This document shows positions 26,201-33,792 of a stretch of DNA of 37,339 bases, one piece after another (the first letter of the stretch is position 1; every line of letters starts with the position of its first letter). Origin of the DNA: Candidatus Krumholzibacteriia bacterium (GTDB lineage Bacteria > Krumholzibacteriota > Krumholzibacteriia > G020349025); assembly GCA_035649275.1 (NCBI GenBank), contig DASRJW010000120.1:1-37339 (forward strand), given 5' to 3'. The notes below the pieces were generated by a model. It had not been told where the DNA came from and made no database searches. It saw only the letters and a program-made list of their open reading frames with translations. Both the position numbers and the translations under genes were made by a program.

Positions 26201-27481
26201 GGCGCGACGGAACCCAGAGGGCTCGTCCTGCGCGCCCCCATCGCCGCAGGTGAGGCGCCGATCGTCGCCGACCTGGATGCGGACGGCCGACTGGAGCTCG
26301 TGTTGCAGTTTCGGGGCTTTTCGGCGCTCTACCGCTTGCAGGAGGACATCCGGGGGCCGCGGCGCCTCCGCGCCGAATCCCTGGGTCCGGACCGCTTGCG
26401 CCTCACCTGGCTCCAGGACATGCCCGGTGAGGTGGTCGTCCGGCGCACGCCGCCATTCTCCGAGAGTTGGGTCGATCTGGGGAGGACGACGAGCAACACC
26501 TGGATCGATTCGATGCTCGTTCCCTTCGTGAAGTATTCCTACCGAGTCGTTGCCGTCCTGGGTGACAGCGTGGTGGGGGAGTCGAACGGCGTGGTCGCGC
26601 AAGCGCAACCGCTGCCCCGTCTCCTTGCGGTGCAAGTGCAGGGACCGACGGCGCTCCGCCTGCGAGCCAGCAATGCGCTCCACCCCTTGAGCCTCGTCCC
26701 GCATCGATTCCACTTGCAGGCGGGGGAGAAGCGTTTGCAGGTGCAGCAGCTCACCGTCGCCGAGGACGGCCGCGTCGTGGACCTGAGCCTGGACGCACCG
26801 CTGCCGTGCGGCCCCTTCGTGGTGCAAGTGGACAGCCTGCGCGACACGGAGTGGGGTCTGCTCGCCGGGCCGGCGAGCCGCATCGAAAGCAGCCACGAGT
26901 GCTCCGCACCGGCGTTCTTCGTCGTCGGTGTGGGACTCGGCAGCGCCAGCGGCGCCCTCGAGGTGGAGTGGAGCCGCGAACCGGACGACGTGGCCCTTGC
27001 GAACGCCAGCTACGACTTGTCCTGGAACGGTGCGCCCGTCCCCATCGACCGCGTCGAGCACCCCGATCCCGACCACACTCTCGTCTTCCTTCCCGCCGGG
27101 ACGCCCTGGGTCGGACGCGGCATTCCGTATCTGCTGCGCATCGCCAGCTTGGTGCGGGCGCGCGCCGATGCTGCGCCCCTCACCGCCGCCGACACGGTGC
27201 ATCGACTCTACGTGGCCGGGACCGGCGCCACGCAGGTGTTCCCGGTGCCGAACCCGGCGCGGGGCAGCGAGGTCGTCTTCGCCGAGGCCGCCGCGGACAC
27301 GCGCATCCAGATCTACAACCTCGAGGGCGACCTGGTGCGGGAGCTGCGCGACCCGCTGGGAGGCGGCTTGCATTGGGATCTGCGCGCCGCCGACGGGAAT
27401 CCGGTGGCGAGCGGCGTCTACGTCTACGTGGCCCGGGATGCCCGCGGCTCGAGCCGCGGGCGTCTCGCCGTCTTGCGTTGA
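23258..27481 (+). CDS. S8 subtilisin-family secreted protease with C-terminal sorting domain
   Basis: This 1407-residue exported serine protease carries the full catalytic triad: Asp178 in AVIDTGADLSHPD, His264 in NGHGTHVAG and Ser434 in RGTSMAAPHVAG. It also has the oxyanion Asn region VVAAVGNNG. Between Asp and His lies an acidic, calcium-binding-like insert (SPDDDGRDQNGDGFVEEW). After the protease come beta-rich domains with FG-GAP-like repeats (GDLDGDGRLEIACGD, ADLDADGRLEL), a FN3-like region, and a FlgD/T9SS-like C-terminal domain (about 1327-1407: VFPVPNPARGSE, then YNLEGDLVREL). Translation starts at a TTG with AAGGA seven bases upstream. It follows the PorV-like gene by 14 bases and probably shares its transcript. 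Substrate unknown. Confidence 0.93.
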   Translation: MRRPRLSSFGLVLLAVAGVPVPGWAEPVACAVRLAPAAQARLGKSRSLPVLFAALPQPPLEARPLLAVSPATTSTGASSPGPELSHPLNAWQVLRFESAAALQAALPALRAHSDVLEVEPVRSLTLDGAIAQPAAPVAPAAVQSAEDGEIPWNVERVGAPAALALVTPDTTLVVAVIDTGADLSHPDLQRRLWHNDDEPGNASPDDDGRDQNGDGFVEEWEKQDDDDNGYVDDTWGFDFTDAPGQGGFGDATVRDNNPSDQNGHGTHVAGIIAADGKLRGVAPFVRLMPVRAAYNQFFGGALETDDAAAAIVYAVDNGARVLNLSWGDREESSLVRAAIGYAVAHDVIVVAAVGNNGSEAPHFPCGDPRVIGVAASNRSGARASFSNYGAAVGVELAAPGEESAFPGAGIRSLLPLDYDDDGVKDGIGERRGTSMAAPHVAGLAAIVLCRADKPDAVRARALLVAAARRAPGVDWTAALGHGEADGVAAVQSTDDLIVTVQAEEQEQDRFALVGTVLSGDLPRRSLTLMHRPTGEMRTVLAAVPGQVVADTLAAAALGGAPPGLWEYTLAVQTADGRRRERHGVLQLDRTAPVVDTLAVQEGWRAGEPRWLVSVHADEAVRLRVTAVGDSVPLLADAGFSARVQLEEPAVPTAADWIVSVENEAGGRLDLPVPRPPMLSPWPGEADLPGPQGALSLLDLGPFSPETWGMSPAGAVVWGRVEVGSGQTMQAYAVVDDHFVRVYDTGRDGFPRSTADANGDGADDLLFQGLPADGLGITWLVTRSPGGFPDSVAASLRDLRALGFFQLDADPAFEAILARDDALYLYDDAAGRAPALLQRLDNPVQTGFNAWGADAVAGDLDGDGRLEIACGDAEGFVTVFERGIDGIFRPERQIDSGGTYAYDLTALPEGGFLVGSQRTVDPAGDGYPTAVVEFVSHGSTVPGRYPFLALENYLDIGSALALSPSGAVWLALVEGQDLYLARGATEPRGLVLRAPIAAGEAPIVADLDADGRLELVLQFRGFSALYRLQEDIRGPRRLRAESLGPDRLRLTWLQDMPGEVVVRRTPPFSESWVDLGRTTSNTWIDSMLVPFVKYSYRVVAVLGDSVVGESNGVVAQAQPLPRLLAVQVQGPTALRLRASNALHPLSLVPHRFHLQAGEKRLQVQQLTVAEDGRVVDLSLDAPLPCGPFVVQVDSLRDTEWGLLAGPASRIESSHECSAPAFFVVGVGLGSASGALEVEWSREPDDVALANASYDLSWNGAPVPIDRVEHPDPDHTLVFLPAGTPWVGRGIPYLLRIASLVRARADAAPLTAADTVHRLYVAGTGATQVFPVPNPARGSEVVFAEAAADTRIQIYNLEGDLVRELRDPLGGGLHWDLRAADGNPVASGVYVYVARDARGSSRGRLAVLR

Positions 27482-27535
27482 GCTGGCCACGCCGCTGCCG
27501 AGGCCAGCACGAAGACATCAACCCCCTCGTCCGCC

Positions 27536-28270
27536 TCACGCACCGGTGTGCTCCCAGCGGCCGGGAGTGAAGACGCCACCCTGGAGACGCACGAAGGAGA
27601 AAAGGGTGAGCCAGTCACCGATGACGACGAGCTCGCCGCCCTCCAGGCGACGGTGCAGCTGGGTGTGCACGTGGCCGAGAACCAGAGCGTCGAAGCCGCG
27701 GGCGAAGGCCTGCCGCGCCGCCGTCTCGAGACGCCCCTCGTCCAGGTGCTGTTGCGAGGTGTGCCGGTGCGACCAGCGGTCGACGCGGCGCGCCAAGGCG
27801 TAGAGCGTATCGGGATGCAGCGTCCGCCCGAGCGCGATGGTGGCGGGATGGCGCACGACGCGCTTCAACATCTTGTAGCCGTGATCGCCCGGGCCGGCAC
27901 CGTCGCCGTGGAGGACGAGAACGCGCCGGCCCTGGGTCGCGAGCTCCAACCCCTCCGGGTAGGTGTCGATCCCCAACTCGTCGCGGAAGAAGCGGCTGCG
28001 CCAGTAGTCGTGGTTTCCCGCTAGGTAGTCGATGCGCGTCCCCGAGCGCCGCAGGCGCGCCAGACCCTCGAGCACATCGAAATGGCCCTTCGGGAGCGTG
28101 CCTCCCAGGTCGAACCAGAACTGGAAGAGATCGCCGGCGATCACCAGCTGCTCGACGCCGTGCAGCGAGGCGAGGAAGTCGAGGAAGGAACGGCGCCGCT
28201 GGCGCTCTGCCGCATCCACCGGCAGCGCGAAGTGGGCGTCGGAAACGAAGACGACGCTGGGGCTCGCCAT
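27536..28270 (-). CDS. lpxH: LpxH-like UDP-2,3-diacylglucosamine diphosphatase
   Basis: This 244-residue calcineurin-type metallophosphoesterase shows all the metal-ligand motifs in order: SDAHF (Asp11, His13), AGDLFQFW, GNHDYW, LHGDG and GHVHTQ. The FQFWF pattern after the second Asp and the H-bearing central insert are typical of LpxH/UDP-2,3-diacylglucosamine hydrolases, which split UDP-diacylglucosamine to lipid X and UMP at the membrane surface in lipid A synthesis. Its presence implies an LPS-type outer membrane. GGGAGGT stands seven bases before the ATG at 28270. It is a stand-alone gene convergent with the subtilase. A general phosphoesterase role cannot be fully excluded. Confidence 0.87.
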   Translation of the reverse strand: MASPSVVFVSDAHFALPVDAAERQRRRSFLDFLASLHGVEQLVIAGDLFQFWFDLGGTLPKGHFDVLEGLARLRRSGTRIDYLAGNHDYWRSRFFRDELGIDTYPEGLELATQGRRVLVLHGDGAGPGDHGYKMLKRVVRHPATIALGRTLHPDTLYALARRVDRWSHRHTSQQHLDEGRLETAARQAFARGFDALVLGHVHTQLHRRLEGGELVVIGDWLTLFSFVRLQGGVFTPGRWEHTGA

Positions 28271-28413
28271 CCGCGGGACCTCCCGGCGCTCCTCGACCAG
28301 GACAGCCCCCGGACGCTATCAGGAGGGCTGCGGAGGGGCAACCGCACCGGGACGCGACGCTTCCGGCTCGGAAACGCAACGGGCAGGCGGGGAACAGAAG
28401 CCGGGCGGTGTCG

Positions 28414-28443
28414 TTGACAGTGTGCCGGAAGCGAACGTAGACT
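28414..28443 (+). promoter_or_regulatory. Sigma-70-type promoter for the DegP-like gene
   Basis: TTGACA (6/6), an 18-base spacer and TAGACT (4/6) lie in the divergent gap between lpxH and the protease. The start would be near 28450, about 135 bases before the ATG. The leader contains a 6-bp hairpin GTCGCA/TGCGAC (about 28514-28529). Confidence 0.6.
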
Positions 28444-28584
28444 AGGGGCAGGTTCCTGGCAGTCTGCGGGGCCCCCAACCTCGCTTTGGTAGGGACAAAG
28501 GCGCCCGGAACCGTCGCATCCTTGCGACCAGCGGTCCCCACGAAAGGCAAGCGCCACTCCCGCCGCGTGGAGGCAGCGTTTCCC

Positions 28585-30048
28585 ATGCGTTCCGCGTTCG
28601 CCGCGCTCTCCGTTCTCCTCCTGGTGGCACCCGGCGTGGCCGGGGCCCAGGCGCCGCCGGCACCGCGCTCCGATGCCGCCCGGCCGAAGGTGGAGACGAA
28701 CGGCTACGGTCCGGTCGAGAGTGTCCACAGTCCCTTCACCCGTGTCGCCGAGATCGTGAGCCCAGCGGTGGTCTACGTCGAGGTGCGGCGCGGCGAGGTG
28801 CAGACCGGCCAGCGCGGTCCCTACGACGAGTTCTTCCGCGACTTCACCCCGCGCGGCGGCTGGCCGCCGCGGCCCACTTCGGGCTCCGGCTTCGTCATGG
28901 ACAAGCGCGGCCACATCATGACGAACAACCACGTCATCGACGGGGCCGAGGAGCTGAACGTGACCTTCCTGAACGGCGAAAGCTACCCCTGCGCCATCGT
29001 CGGCCAGGATCCACGCACCGACATCGCGGTCATCCGCATCACCCAGCCGGCGCGGGACGGCCAACCGTTCCCGTCTCTCGTTCTCGGCGACAGCGACGAG
29101 ATCCGCGTCGGCGACTGGGCCATCGCGGTGGGCAACCCCTTCGGCGAGCAGCTCGCCGGCACGGTGACCGTGGGTGTGATCAGCGCCAAGGGCCGGAGCG
29201 AACTCAGCATCATGGGCGCCGAGATCGATCTGCAGGACTTCATCCAGACCGACGCCTCCATCAACTTCGGCAACAGCGGCGGGCCGCTGGTGAACATCCG
29301 CGGCGAAGTGATCGGCATGAACAGCGCCCTCAACGCGCAGGGTCAGGGCATCGGCTTCGCCATCCCGGTGAACTTGGCGGCGGCGGTGGCCCAGCAGCTC
29401 ATCGACACCGGGCGGGTGCGCCGGAGCTTCCTCGGCATCGTGCCGGTGGCGCTGACCCGTGCCGTGGCCGAGGGGAACGATTGGGACCTGGCCGGGGGCA
29501 TCCTGGTGCAGAGCGTCACCGCCGATAGCCCGGCGGAGCGCGCCGGGCTCCGGGCCGACGACGTCATCGTCGAGTTCGAGGGCCGCCCGGTGAGCAACGC
29601 CGCCCAGTTCCGCCTCCTCGTGGCCGGGACGGAAGTGGGCAAGACGGTGCGGGTGAAGGTATTCCGCGGCGGCAAGTACTTGGAGCTCCAAGTCACCCTG
29701 AGCGAGATGCGAGACGAGACCGTGGGCCCCCCCGCCGCCCAGCAACCCTCGCTGGGCTGGCTCGGGCTGCGCGTCGAAGATGTGGCCTCGCCTTCCGTGC
29801 GGGAAAAGTACGGCCTGAGCGCGGACGAGAGCGGCGTCGTGATCACCGAGATCGAAGCCGGCAGCCCGGCCGCCGAGCAAGGCCTGCGACCGGGCGTCAT
29901 GATCCTGGAGATCGTCAACCGGGAGATCCAAGGCATCGAAGACTACGGCGCCATACGCGCCGAGCTTCAGGACCGGCGCAAGCCGATCACTCTGAAGATC
30001 AAGGAGGGCGGCACCGTGCGCCACGTGGTCTTGCGACCCCGTTCCTGA
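28585..30048 (+). CDS. DegP/HtrA-family periplasmic serine protease
   Basis: This 487-residue exported protease has a signal peptide (RSAFAALSVLLLVAPGVAGA, residues 2-21) and a trypsin-like domain with the triad His116 (TNNHVID), Asp146 (RTDIAVI) and Ser231 (GNSGGPL). Two PDZ domains follow (about 275-365 with FLGIVPV, and about 385-480 with GWLGLRV). This is the DegP/DegQ layout for degrading or refolding damaged periplasmic proteins. The ATG at 28585 begins the signal peptide, and GGAGG lies 11 bases upstream. The next gene, a sigma factor, follows 144 bases later, which may indicate an envelope-stress module. It could equally be called DegQ or MucD. Confidence 0.95.
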   Translation: MRSAFAALSVLLLVAPGVAGAQAPPAPRSDAARPKVETNGYGPVESVHSPFTRVAEIVSPAVVYVEVRRGEVQTGQRGPYDEFFRDFTPRGGWPPRPTSGSGFVMDKRGHIMTNNHVIDGAEELNVTFLNGESYPCAIVGQDPRTDIAVIRITQPARDGQPFPSLVLGDSDEIRVGDWAIAVGNPFGEQLAGTVTVGVISAKGRSELSIMGAEIDLQDFIQTDASINFGNSGGPLVNIRGEVIGMNSALNAQGQGIGFAIPVNLAAAVAQQLIDTGRVRRSFLGIVPVALTRAVAEGNDWDLAGGILVQSVTADSPAERAGLRADDVIVEFEGRPVSNAAQFRLLVAGTEVGKTVRVKVFRGGKYLELQVTLSEMRDETVGPPAAQQPSLGWLGLRVEDVASPSVREKYGLSADESGVVITEIEAGSPAAEQGLRPGVMILEIVNREIQGIEDYGAIRAELQDRRKPITLKIKEGGTVRHVVLRPRS

Positions 30049-30125
30049 GCACGGTTCCACCCGCAACCCGGTGGTTCCCCAAGCCGCCGGTCGACCATCC
30101 CCACCATGCACGCCGCCTGCGGGCG

Positions 30126-30159
30126 CCGTGAGACCTATCCCCCCACCCAGGTCTCACGG
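30126..30159 (+). promoter_or_regulatory. Strong hairpin in the sigma-factor leader
   Basis: CCGTGAGACCT (30126-30136) pairs perfectly over 11 bp with AGGTCTCACGG (30149-30159) around a C-rich 12-base loop. It lies 33 bases before the ATG of the sigma-factor gene and 78 bases after the protease stop. Only three Ts follow, so it is not a standard intrinsic terminator; attenuation, mRNA stability or a DNA operator are possible roles. Confidence 0.6.
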
Positions 30160-30192
30160 GGGTTTCACCATCCCCGGAGTCAAGGAGAGGTC

Positions 30193-31053
30193 ATGTCGAC
30201 TGGGCGTGTTCGTGGGGGGGACGTCGAAGGCAGCCTGGACATCTATCTGCGCGAGATCAACGCGACTTCATTGCTCTCCCGCGCGGAAGAAAAGGCCCTG
30301 GCGCAGCGGGTGGAAACAGGGGACGCGGCGGCGCTGGATCACCTGGTCCGGGCCAACTTGCGTTTCGTCGTCTCCATCGCCAAGCAGTACGCCAATCAAG
30401 GGCTGTCGCTGGAGGACCTGATCAACGAAGGCAACCTGGGGCTGATCAAGGCGGCCCAGCGTTTCGATCACCGGCGTGGCTTCAAGTTCATCTCTTACGC
30501 CGTGTGGTGGATCCGTCAGTCCATGCATCAGGCGCTGGCCGAGCAGTCCCGGGTCGTGCGCTTGCCGCTCAACCGCGCCGGCGCCCTGTACCGCATCGGC
30601 AAGGTGTCGCGGCAGATGCAGCAGGAGCTGGGACGCCCGCCGGACGAGGGAGAGATCGCCGCGCGCATGCGCTTGAGCCGCGAGGAGGTGCGGGAGACCT
30701 TGCGCGTGTCCCATCCCAGCCTCTCCCTCGACGAGGGCTTCGATGGCGAAGAAGATCCGAATTCGCTCCTTTCCTGCCTGGCGGACGAGTCGAGCGCCCG
30801 GCCGGACCAGGTGACCTTCGCCCGCACCCTGGGGCAGGATCTGCAGGCGGCGTTGCAGGAGCTGGAGCCGCGGGAGCAGAGAATTCTGCGCCTCTACTTC
30901 GGCCTCGACGGGATCGAGCCGCTGACCTTGGAGCAGATCGGTGCCACCATGGGGCTCACTCGCGAACGCATCCGGCAAATCAAGGAGAAGGCCCTGGACA
31001 AGCTGCGGGCCGGCCGCGTGGGGGAAGGACTTTTGGCGTACGTCGAGGAATGA
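30193..31053 (+). CDS. Sigma-70-family factor, group 2-like (RpoD/RpoS-related)
   Basis: This 286-residue sigma factor shows region 1.2 (DIYLREINATSLLSRAEE), region 2 (HLVRANLRFVVSIAKQYANQ, then EDLINEGNLGLIKAAQRFD and FISYAVWWIRQSM), region 3 (RLPLNRAGALYRIGK) and region 4 with the -35-binding helix (TLEQIGATMGLTRERIRQIK). Region 1.1 and the non-conserved region are absent, so this is a short primary-like or RpoS-type factor rather than an ECF sigma. The ATG at 30193 is preceded by AAGGAG at five bases. Such factors recognise promoters close to the housekeeping consensus. Its position after degP and before cell-wall hydrolases suggests an envelope or stationary-phase role, but it could also be the housekeeping factor of a lineage with short RpoD. 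Confidence 0.92.
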   Translation: MSTGRVRGGDVEGSLDIYLREINATSLLSRAEEKALAQRVETGDAAALDHLVRANLRFVVSIAKQYANQGLSLEDLINEGNLGLIKAAQRFDHRRGFKFISYAVWWIRQSMHQALAEQSRVVRLPLNRAGALYRIGKVSRQMQQELGRPPDEGEIAARMRLSREEVRETLRVSHPSLSLDEGFDGEEDPNSLLSCLADESSARPDQVTFARTLGQDLQAALQELEPREQRILRLYFGLDGIEPLTLEQIGATMGLTRERIRQIKEKALDKLRAGRVGEGLLAYVEE

Positions 31054-31345
31054 TCGGAAACGACGCACCCTCGTAAGGAACCGCTGGGGGAAACGACCCG
31101 CAGGCGCGCGGCGCCCCAAGGCGAATCCCCCGGCGGCACTCCGTCATGAGATCGTTCACCACCGCCCGAGGCTCGGCCAGTGGCGAACCTGGCCAAGTCT
31201 CTTCGTGCCCTCGCCCCTCCTGGAGCCAGTCTCTGGCCCCGGCTCCCGGCTCGCTCCCGCGAGCAAAACGCAAGTCGTTGCGACGTTTCTGCTTGAGGCA
31301 GGGCTGCGGTTCTCCAGACTGGACCCGTCCCGGCCTTTCCCCCCT
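31054..31345. other. Non-coding stretch after the sigma factor
   Basis: No gene is evident between the sigma-factor stop and the sigma-54-like site at 31346. The sequence holds short dyads such as GGCCAG/CTGGCC around 31178-31197 and GCCAG-TCT-CTGGC near 31225. No clear sigma-70 promoter and no terminator with a T-tract are visible. Confidence 0.45.
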
Positions 31346-31360
31346 TGGCGCGGAAAATGC
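31346..31360 (+). promoter_or_regulatory. Candidate sigma-54 promoter for the M23 peptidase gene
   Basis: TGGCGCG-GAAA-ATGC keeps the invariant GG and GC at ten-base spacing. It is followed by CTTG, as at 12589. A dyad GTCAGG/CCTGAC (31376-31397) and the sequence TTGCAAAG, also found at 12599, lie just downstream. The leader would be about 130 bases. Confidence 0.4.
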
Positions 31361-31504
31361 CTTGACGAGCCGGAAGTCAGGCTTGCAAAGTCCTGACGGT
31401 TTACGCCGAGGTGGACGAACGTCCATTCCTAGGGCGGCGAGTGCGCAATCCTTGCCGGTGACGGCGGGTGAGCGGCCGCCGAATCACAGGGAGCAGTTCT
31501 CGAC

Positions 31505-32452
31505 ATGCGATGGCTGCGGCGCTGGCGCCCCACTCCCGGCAAGAAGCTCACCTTCTTGTACGTTCCCGACGACGATGACGTGCGCCAGTTCCGCGTACCC
31601 CAGGCGGCCTTCTATGCTGCCGCCGGTGTGCTGCTCCTCGGTCTCGGCTTGATCGGTTTCTTCGGCGTCCGCTACCTCGGGGCTCTGTCGGAAGGCCGCG
31701 AAATGCTGCGCCTCCACGGGGAGAACGAGGAACTGCGCGAGCGCTTGACGGTCATCGAAACCCAGCTCGCTTCCCTCGACGGAGCCATGGCGGAGGGACG
31801 GCAAGTGCAAGAGCGTCTGCGCCTCCTCGCCAGCCTCCAGCCCATCCACACCGACGTCTTCGATGCCGGCGTCGGCGGTCCCCTGGTGCTGGACGACAGC
31901 GGCACACTGCCCGAGCCATTGGACGAGAACCTGGACCAGGTGAGCGGCCGCATCTCGCAGATGCTGCGCCAGGCCAGCATCCAGCGCGAGAGCTACGACG
32001 AGATCCTGACGACGTTGCGCGCCAGGGAGCAGATCTGGGCCCGCACGCCTTCGGTCAGGCCGGTGCAGACTGGATTCATCACCGGCCGCTACGGCCGCCG
32101 CATGGATCCGTTCACCGGACAGGCAGCGATGCACCGCGGCATCGACATCGCGGCCCACCCCGGCGCAGCGGTGCGCGCCACTGCGGACGGCACCGTGACC
32201 CGCGCCGGTCTGTGGGGCGGCTACGGCCTCCTGGTGGAAGTCGACCATGGGGACGGCATCATCAGCCGCTACGCCCACTGCAGCAAGCTGCTGGTCGGCC
32301 CCGGGCAGCGCGTCCGGCGCGGCGACCGGATCGCCCGAGTCGGCAGCACGGGCAAGGCCACGGGGTCGCACGTGCACTACGAGGTCATGCAGAACGGCCT
32401 GCCTCAAGACCCCATGAAGTTCATCATCGAGACCGACGTCATCGTCGACTAG
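31505..32452 (+). CDS. M23-family peptidoglycan endopeptidase, membrane-anchored
   Basis: This 315-residue protein has a cytoplasmic N-terminus, one membrane segment (about 33-54, FYAAAGVLLLGLGLIGFFG) and a coiled-coil (about 60-105, rich in Glu and Arg). Its LytM/M23 domain has the zinc ligands His210 and Asp214 (HRGIDIA) and His291 (GSHVHYE, with His289), plus YAHCSKLLV. Known members cut the peptide cross-links of peptidoglycan during growth or division, or act as amidase activators like EnvC. All key residues are present, so it is likely active. A Tat-type amidase follows 63 bases downstream, which fits an activator-amidase pair. The ATG at 31505 has a GGGAG site about ten bases upstream. 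Confidence 0.93.
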   Translation: MRWLRRWRPTPGKKLTFLYVPDDDDVRQFRVPQAAFYAAAGVLLLGLGLIGFFGVRYLGALSEGREMLRLHGENEELRERLTVIETQLASLDGAMAEGRQVQERLRLLASLQPIHTDVFDAGVGGPLVLDDSGTLPEPLDENLDQVSGRISQMLRQASIQRESYDEILTTLRAREQIWARTPSVRPVQTGFITGRYGRRMDPFTGQAAMHRGIDIAAHPGAAVRATADGTVTRAGLWGGYGLLVEVDHGDGIISRYAHCSKLLVGPGQRVRRGDRIARVGSTGKATGSHVHYEVMQNGLPQDPMKFIIETDVIVD

Positions 32453-32515
32453 TCGGCTTTGCACGACGCCGAAGGACGAGCCAGGCAGCGCCGGTCGCCA
32501 CGGCGGGTGGGTGCG

Positions 32516-33670
32516 GTGTCGGAAGCGATCCTCGCGGGCTCCTGTTCCAGACGTAGGCTCCTTCAGCTCCTTGCCAGCGTCCCTCTCCTGCTCCTTCTGC
32601 CCTCCGGTTTGGCGCGAGCAGCGCGCGTGCGCATCCTGCAGCTGCGCCACTGGCTCGAGGCCGCCGACGACAAGCGGCTCGTCCTGGACTTGGACAGCGA
32701 GGCGCGTTTCAGCGTGCGCGTCTTCGACACGCCACCCCAGGTGGTGTTGCAAGTGCACGGGGCGGAGCTGGCCGAGTCCCTGGATGAGACCTTTCCCGGC
32801 GACCCGGTGCTGCGCCGTGTCTACGCCCGCCCGACCGACGCTGGCGTGGAGATCGTGATCCAGTTCTCCCGCACCTCACAGGCCAGCGTTTTCCCGCAAG
32901 CTCCGAGCGGCGACCGGGGTCATCGCATCGTGGTGGACATCACGCCGCGGTTGAGCGACGACGAGCGTGCCGCGCGGGAAGCACAGGTGCGCGCGGTGCG
33001 CGAGAGTGGGGACCGCATCGTCGCCATCGATCCGGGTCACGGCGGCGAGGATCCCGGCACGGTGTACGGGAGGCTGCAGGAGAAGCACGTGGCCCTCGCC
33101 GTGGGGCGCCTGCTCCGGGACGAGCTCAACCGGCGGCAGGGATTGCGCGCCATCCTCACCCGCAGCAGCGACACCTTCATCCCCCTCGGCCGGCGCCAGA
33201 GCATCGCCCGCCAGTACGGCGCGCATTTGTTCGTCAGCCTGCACGTGAACTCCGCTCCCTCCAAGGCGCGCGGCGCGGAGGTGTTCTTCTCCTCCATCGA
33301 GGGCTCCGAGGACAAGGCGGCGCGGGAGCTCGTGGACCGGGAAAACGCCGCGGATCTCGTGGGCGGCGTGCCGCCAGAGCAGGTGAACGCCCCCATCGTC
33401 GACATCCTCATGGACATGACCCGCAACCAGACGATGAAGCTCAGCGAGGCGCTGGCGGAAATGTTGCTGGACCACCTGGGGCGGGTGGAGGGCGCCGCTC
33501 TCCGCGACGTCAAGCAAGGTCCTCTGGCCGTCCTCAAGTCCATCGATAAGCCGTCGGTGCTGGTGGAGCTGGGATTCATCACCAGCAGGGACGATCGAAT
33601 CTTGCTGGTGCAAGCGCAGCGGGCCTACGCTGCCCGCCTCGCCGACGGCATCGCCGAATACCTCGGCTGA
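32516..33670 (+). CDS. N-acetylmuramoyl-L-alanine amidase (AmiC-like, AMIN domain)
   Basis: This 384-residue exported hydrolase splits the bond between N-acetylmuramic acid and L-alanine. The twin-arginine signal SRRRLLQ at residues 11-17 precedes a hydrophobic stretch, which matches the Tat export of E. coli AmiA and AmiC. An AMIN domain (about 38-145) is followed by an Amidase_3 domain with zinc ligands His175 (DPGHGGEDPG), Glu189 and His243 (SLHVNSA) and the catalytic Glu351 (VELGFITSRDD). A blocking helix-like insert (LVDRENAADLVGG) also resembles regulated amidases. The GTG at 32516 is preferred over a TTG at 32459, which gives a long basic leader; the ribosome site is weak. The M23 protein just upstream may be its activator. 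Confidence 0.92.
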   Translation: MSEAILAGSCSRRRLLQLLASVPLLLLLPSGLARAARVRILQLRHWLEAADDKRLVLDLDSEARFSVRVFDTPPQVVLQVHGAELAESLDETFPGDPVLRRVYARPTDAGVEIVIQFSRTSQASVFPQAPSGDRGHRIVVDITPRLSDDERAAREAQVRAVRESGDRIVAIDPGHGGEDPGTVYGRLQEKHVALAVGRLLRDELNRRQGLRAILTRSSDTFIPLGRRQSIARQYGAHLFVSLHVNSAPSKARGAEVFFSSIEGSEDKAARELVDRENAADLVGGVPPEQVNAPIVDILMDMTRNQTMKLSEALAEMLLDHLGRVEGAALRDVKQGPLAVLKSIDKPSVLVELGFITSRDDRILLVQAQRAYAARLADGIAEYLG

Positions 33671-33710
33671 AATCTCGCCGCCGTGCTCCACCCTGGCCTG
33701 CGAGCTCAGG

Positions 33711-33728
33711 AGGGGCGCGTGCGCCCCT
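33711..33728. terminator. Possible weak terminator after the amidase gene
   Basis: AGGGGC/GCCCCT forms a compact GC hairpin about 40 bases after the amidase stop, followed by TTGCCTTGC rather than a T-tract. It overlaps the start of the next promoter region. Its terminator role is uncertain. Confidence 0.35.
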
Positions 33729-33732
33729 TGCC

Positions 33733-33761
33733 TTGCGGCAGGCGCCCAACGTGCATAGAAT
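33733..33761 (+). promoter_or_regulatory. Sigma-70-type promoter for the secreted protein-ybbR-hisS group
   Basis: TTGCGG, a 17-base spacer and TAGAAT (5/6) place transcription near 33768, about 25 bases before the ATG at 33793. The same -10 sequence occurs at 4485. Confidence 0.6.
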
Positions 33762-33792
33762 GCAAGTGAGTGCCTCCCCAAGGGATGGATCC

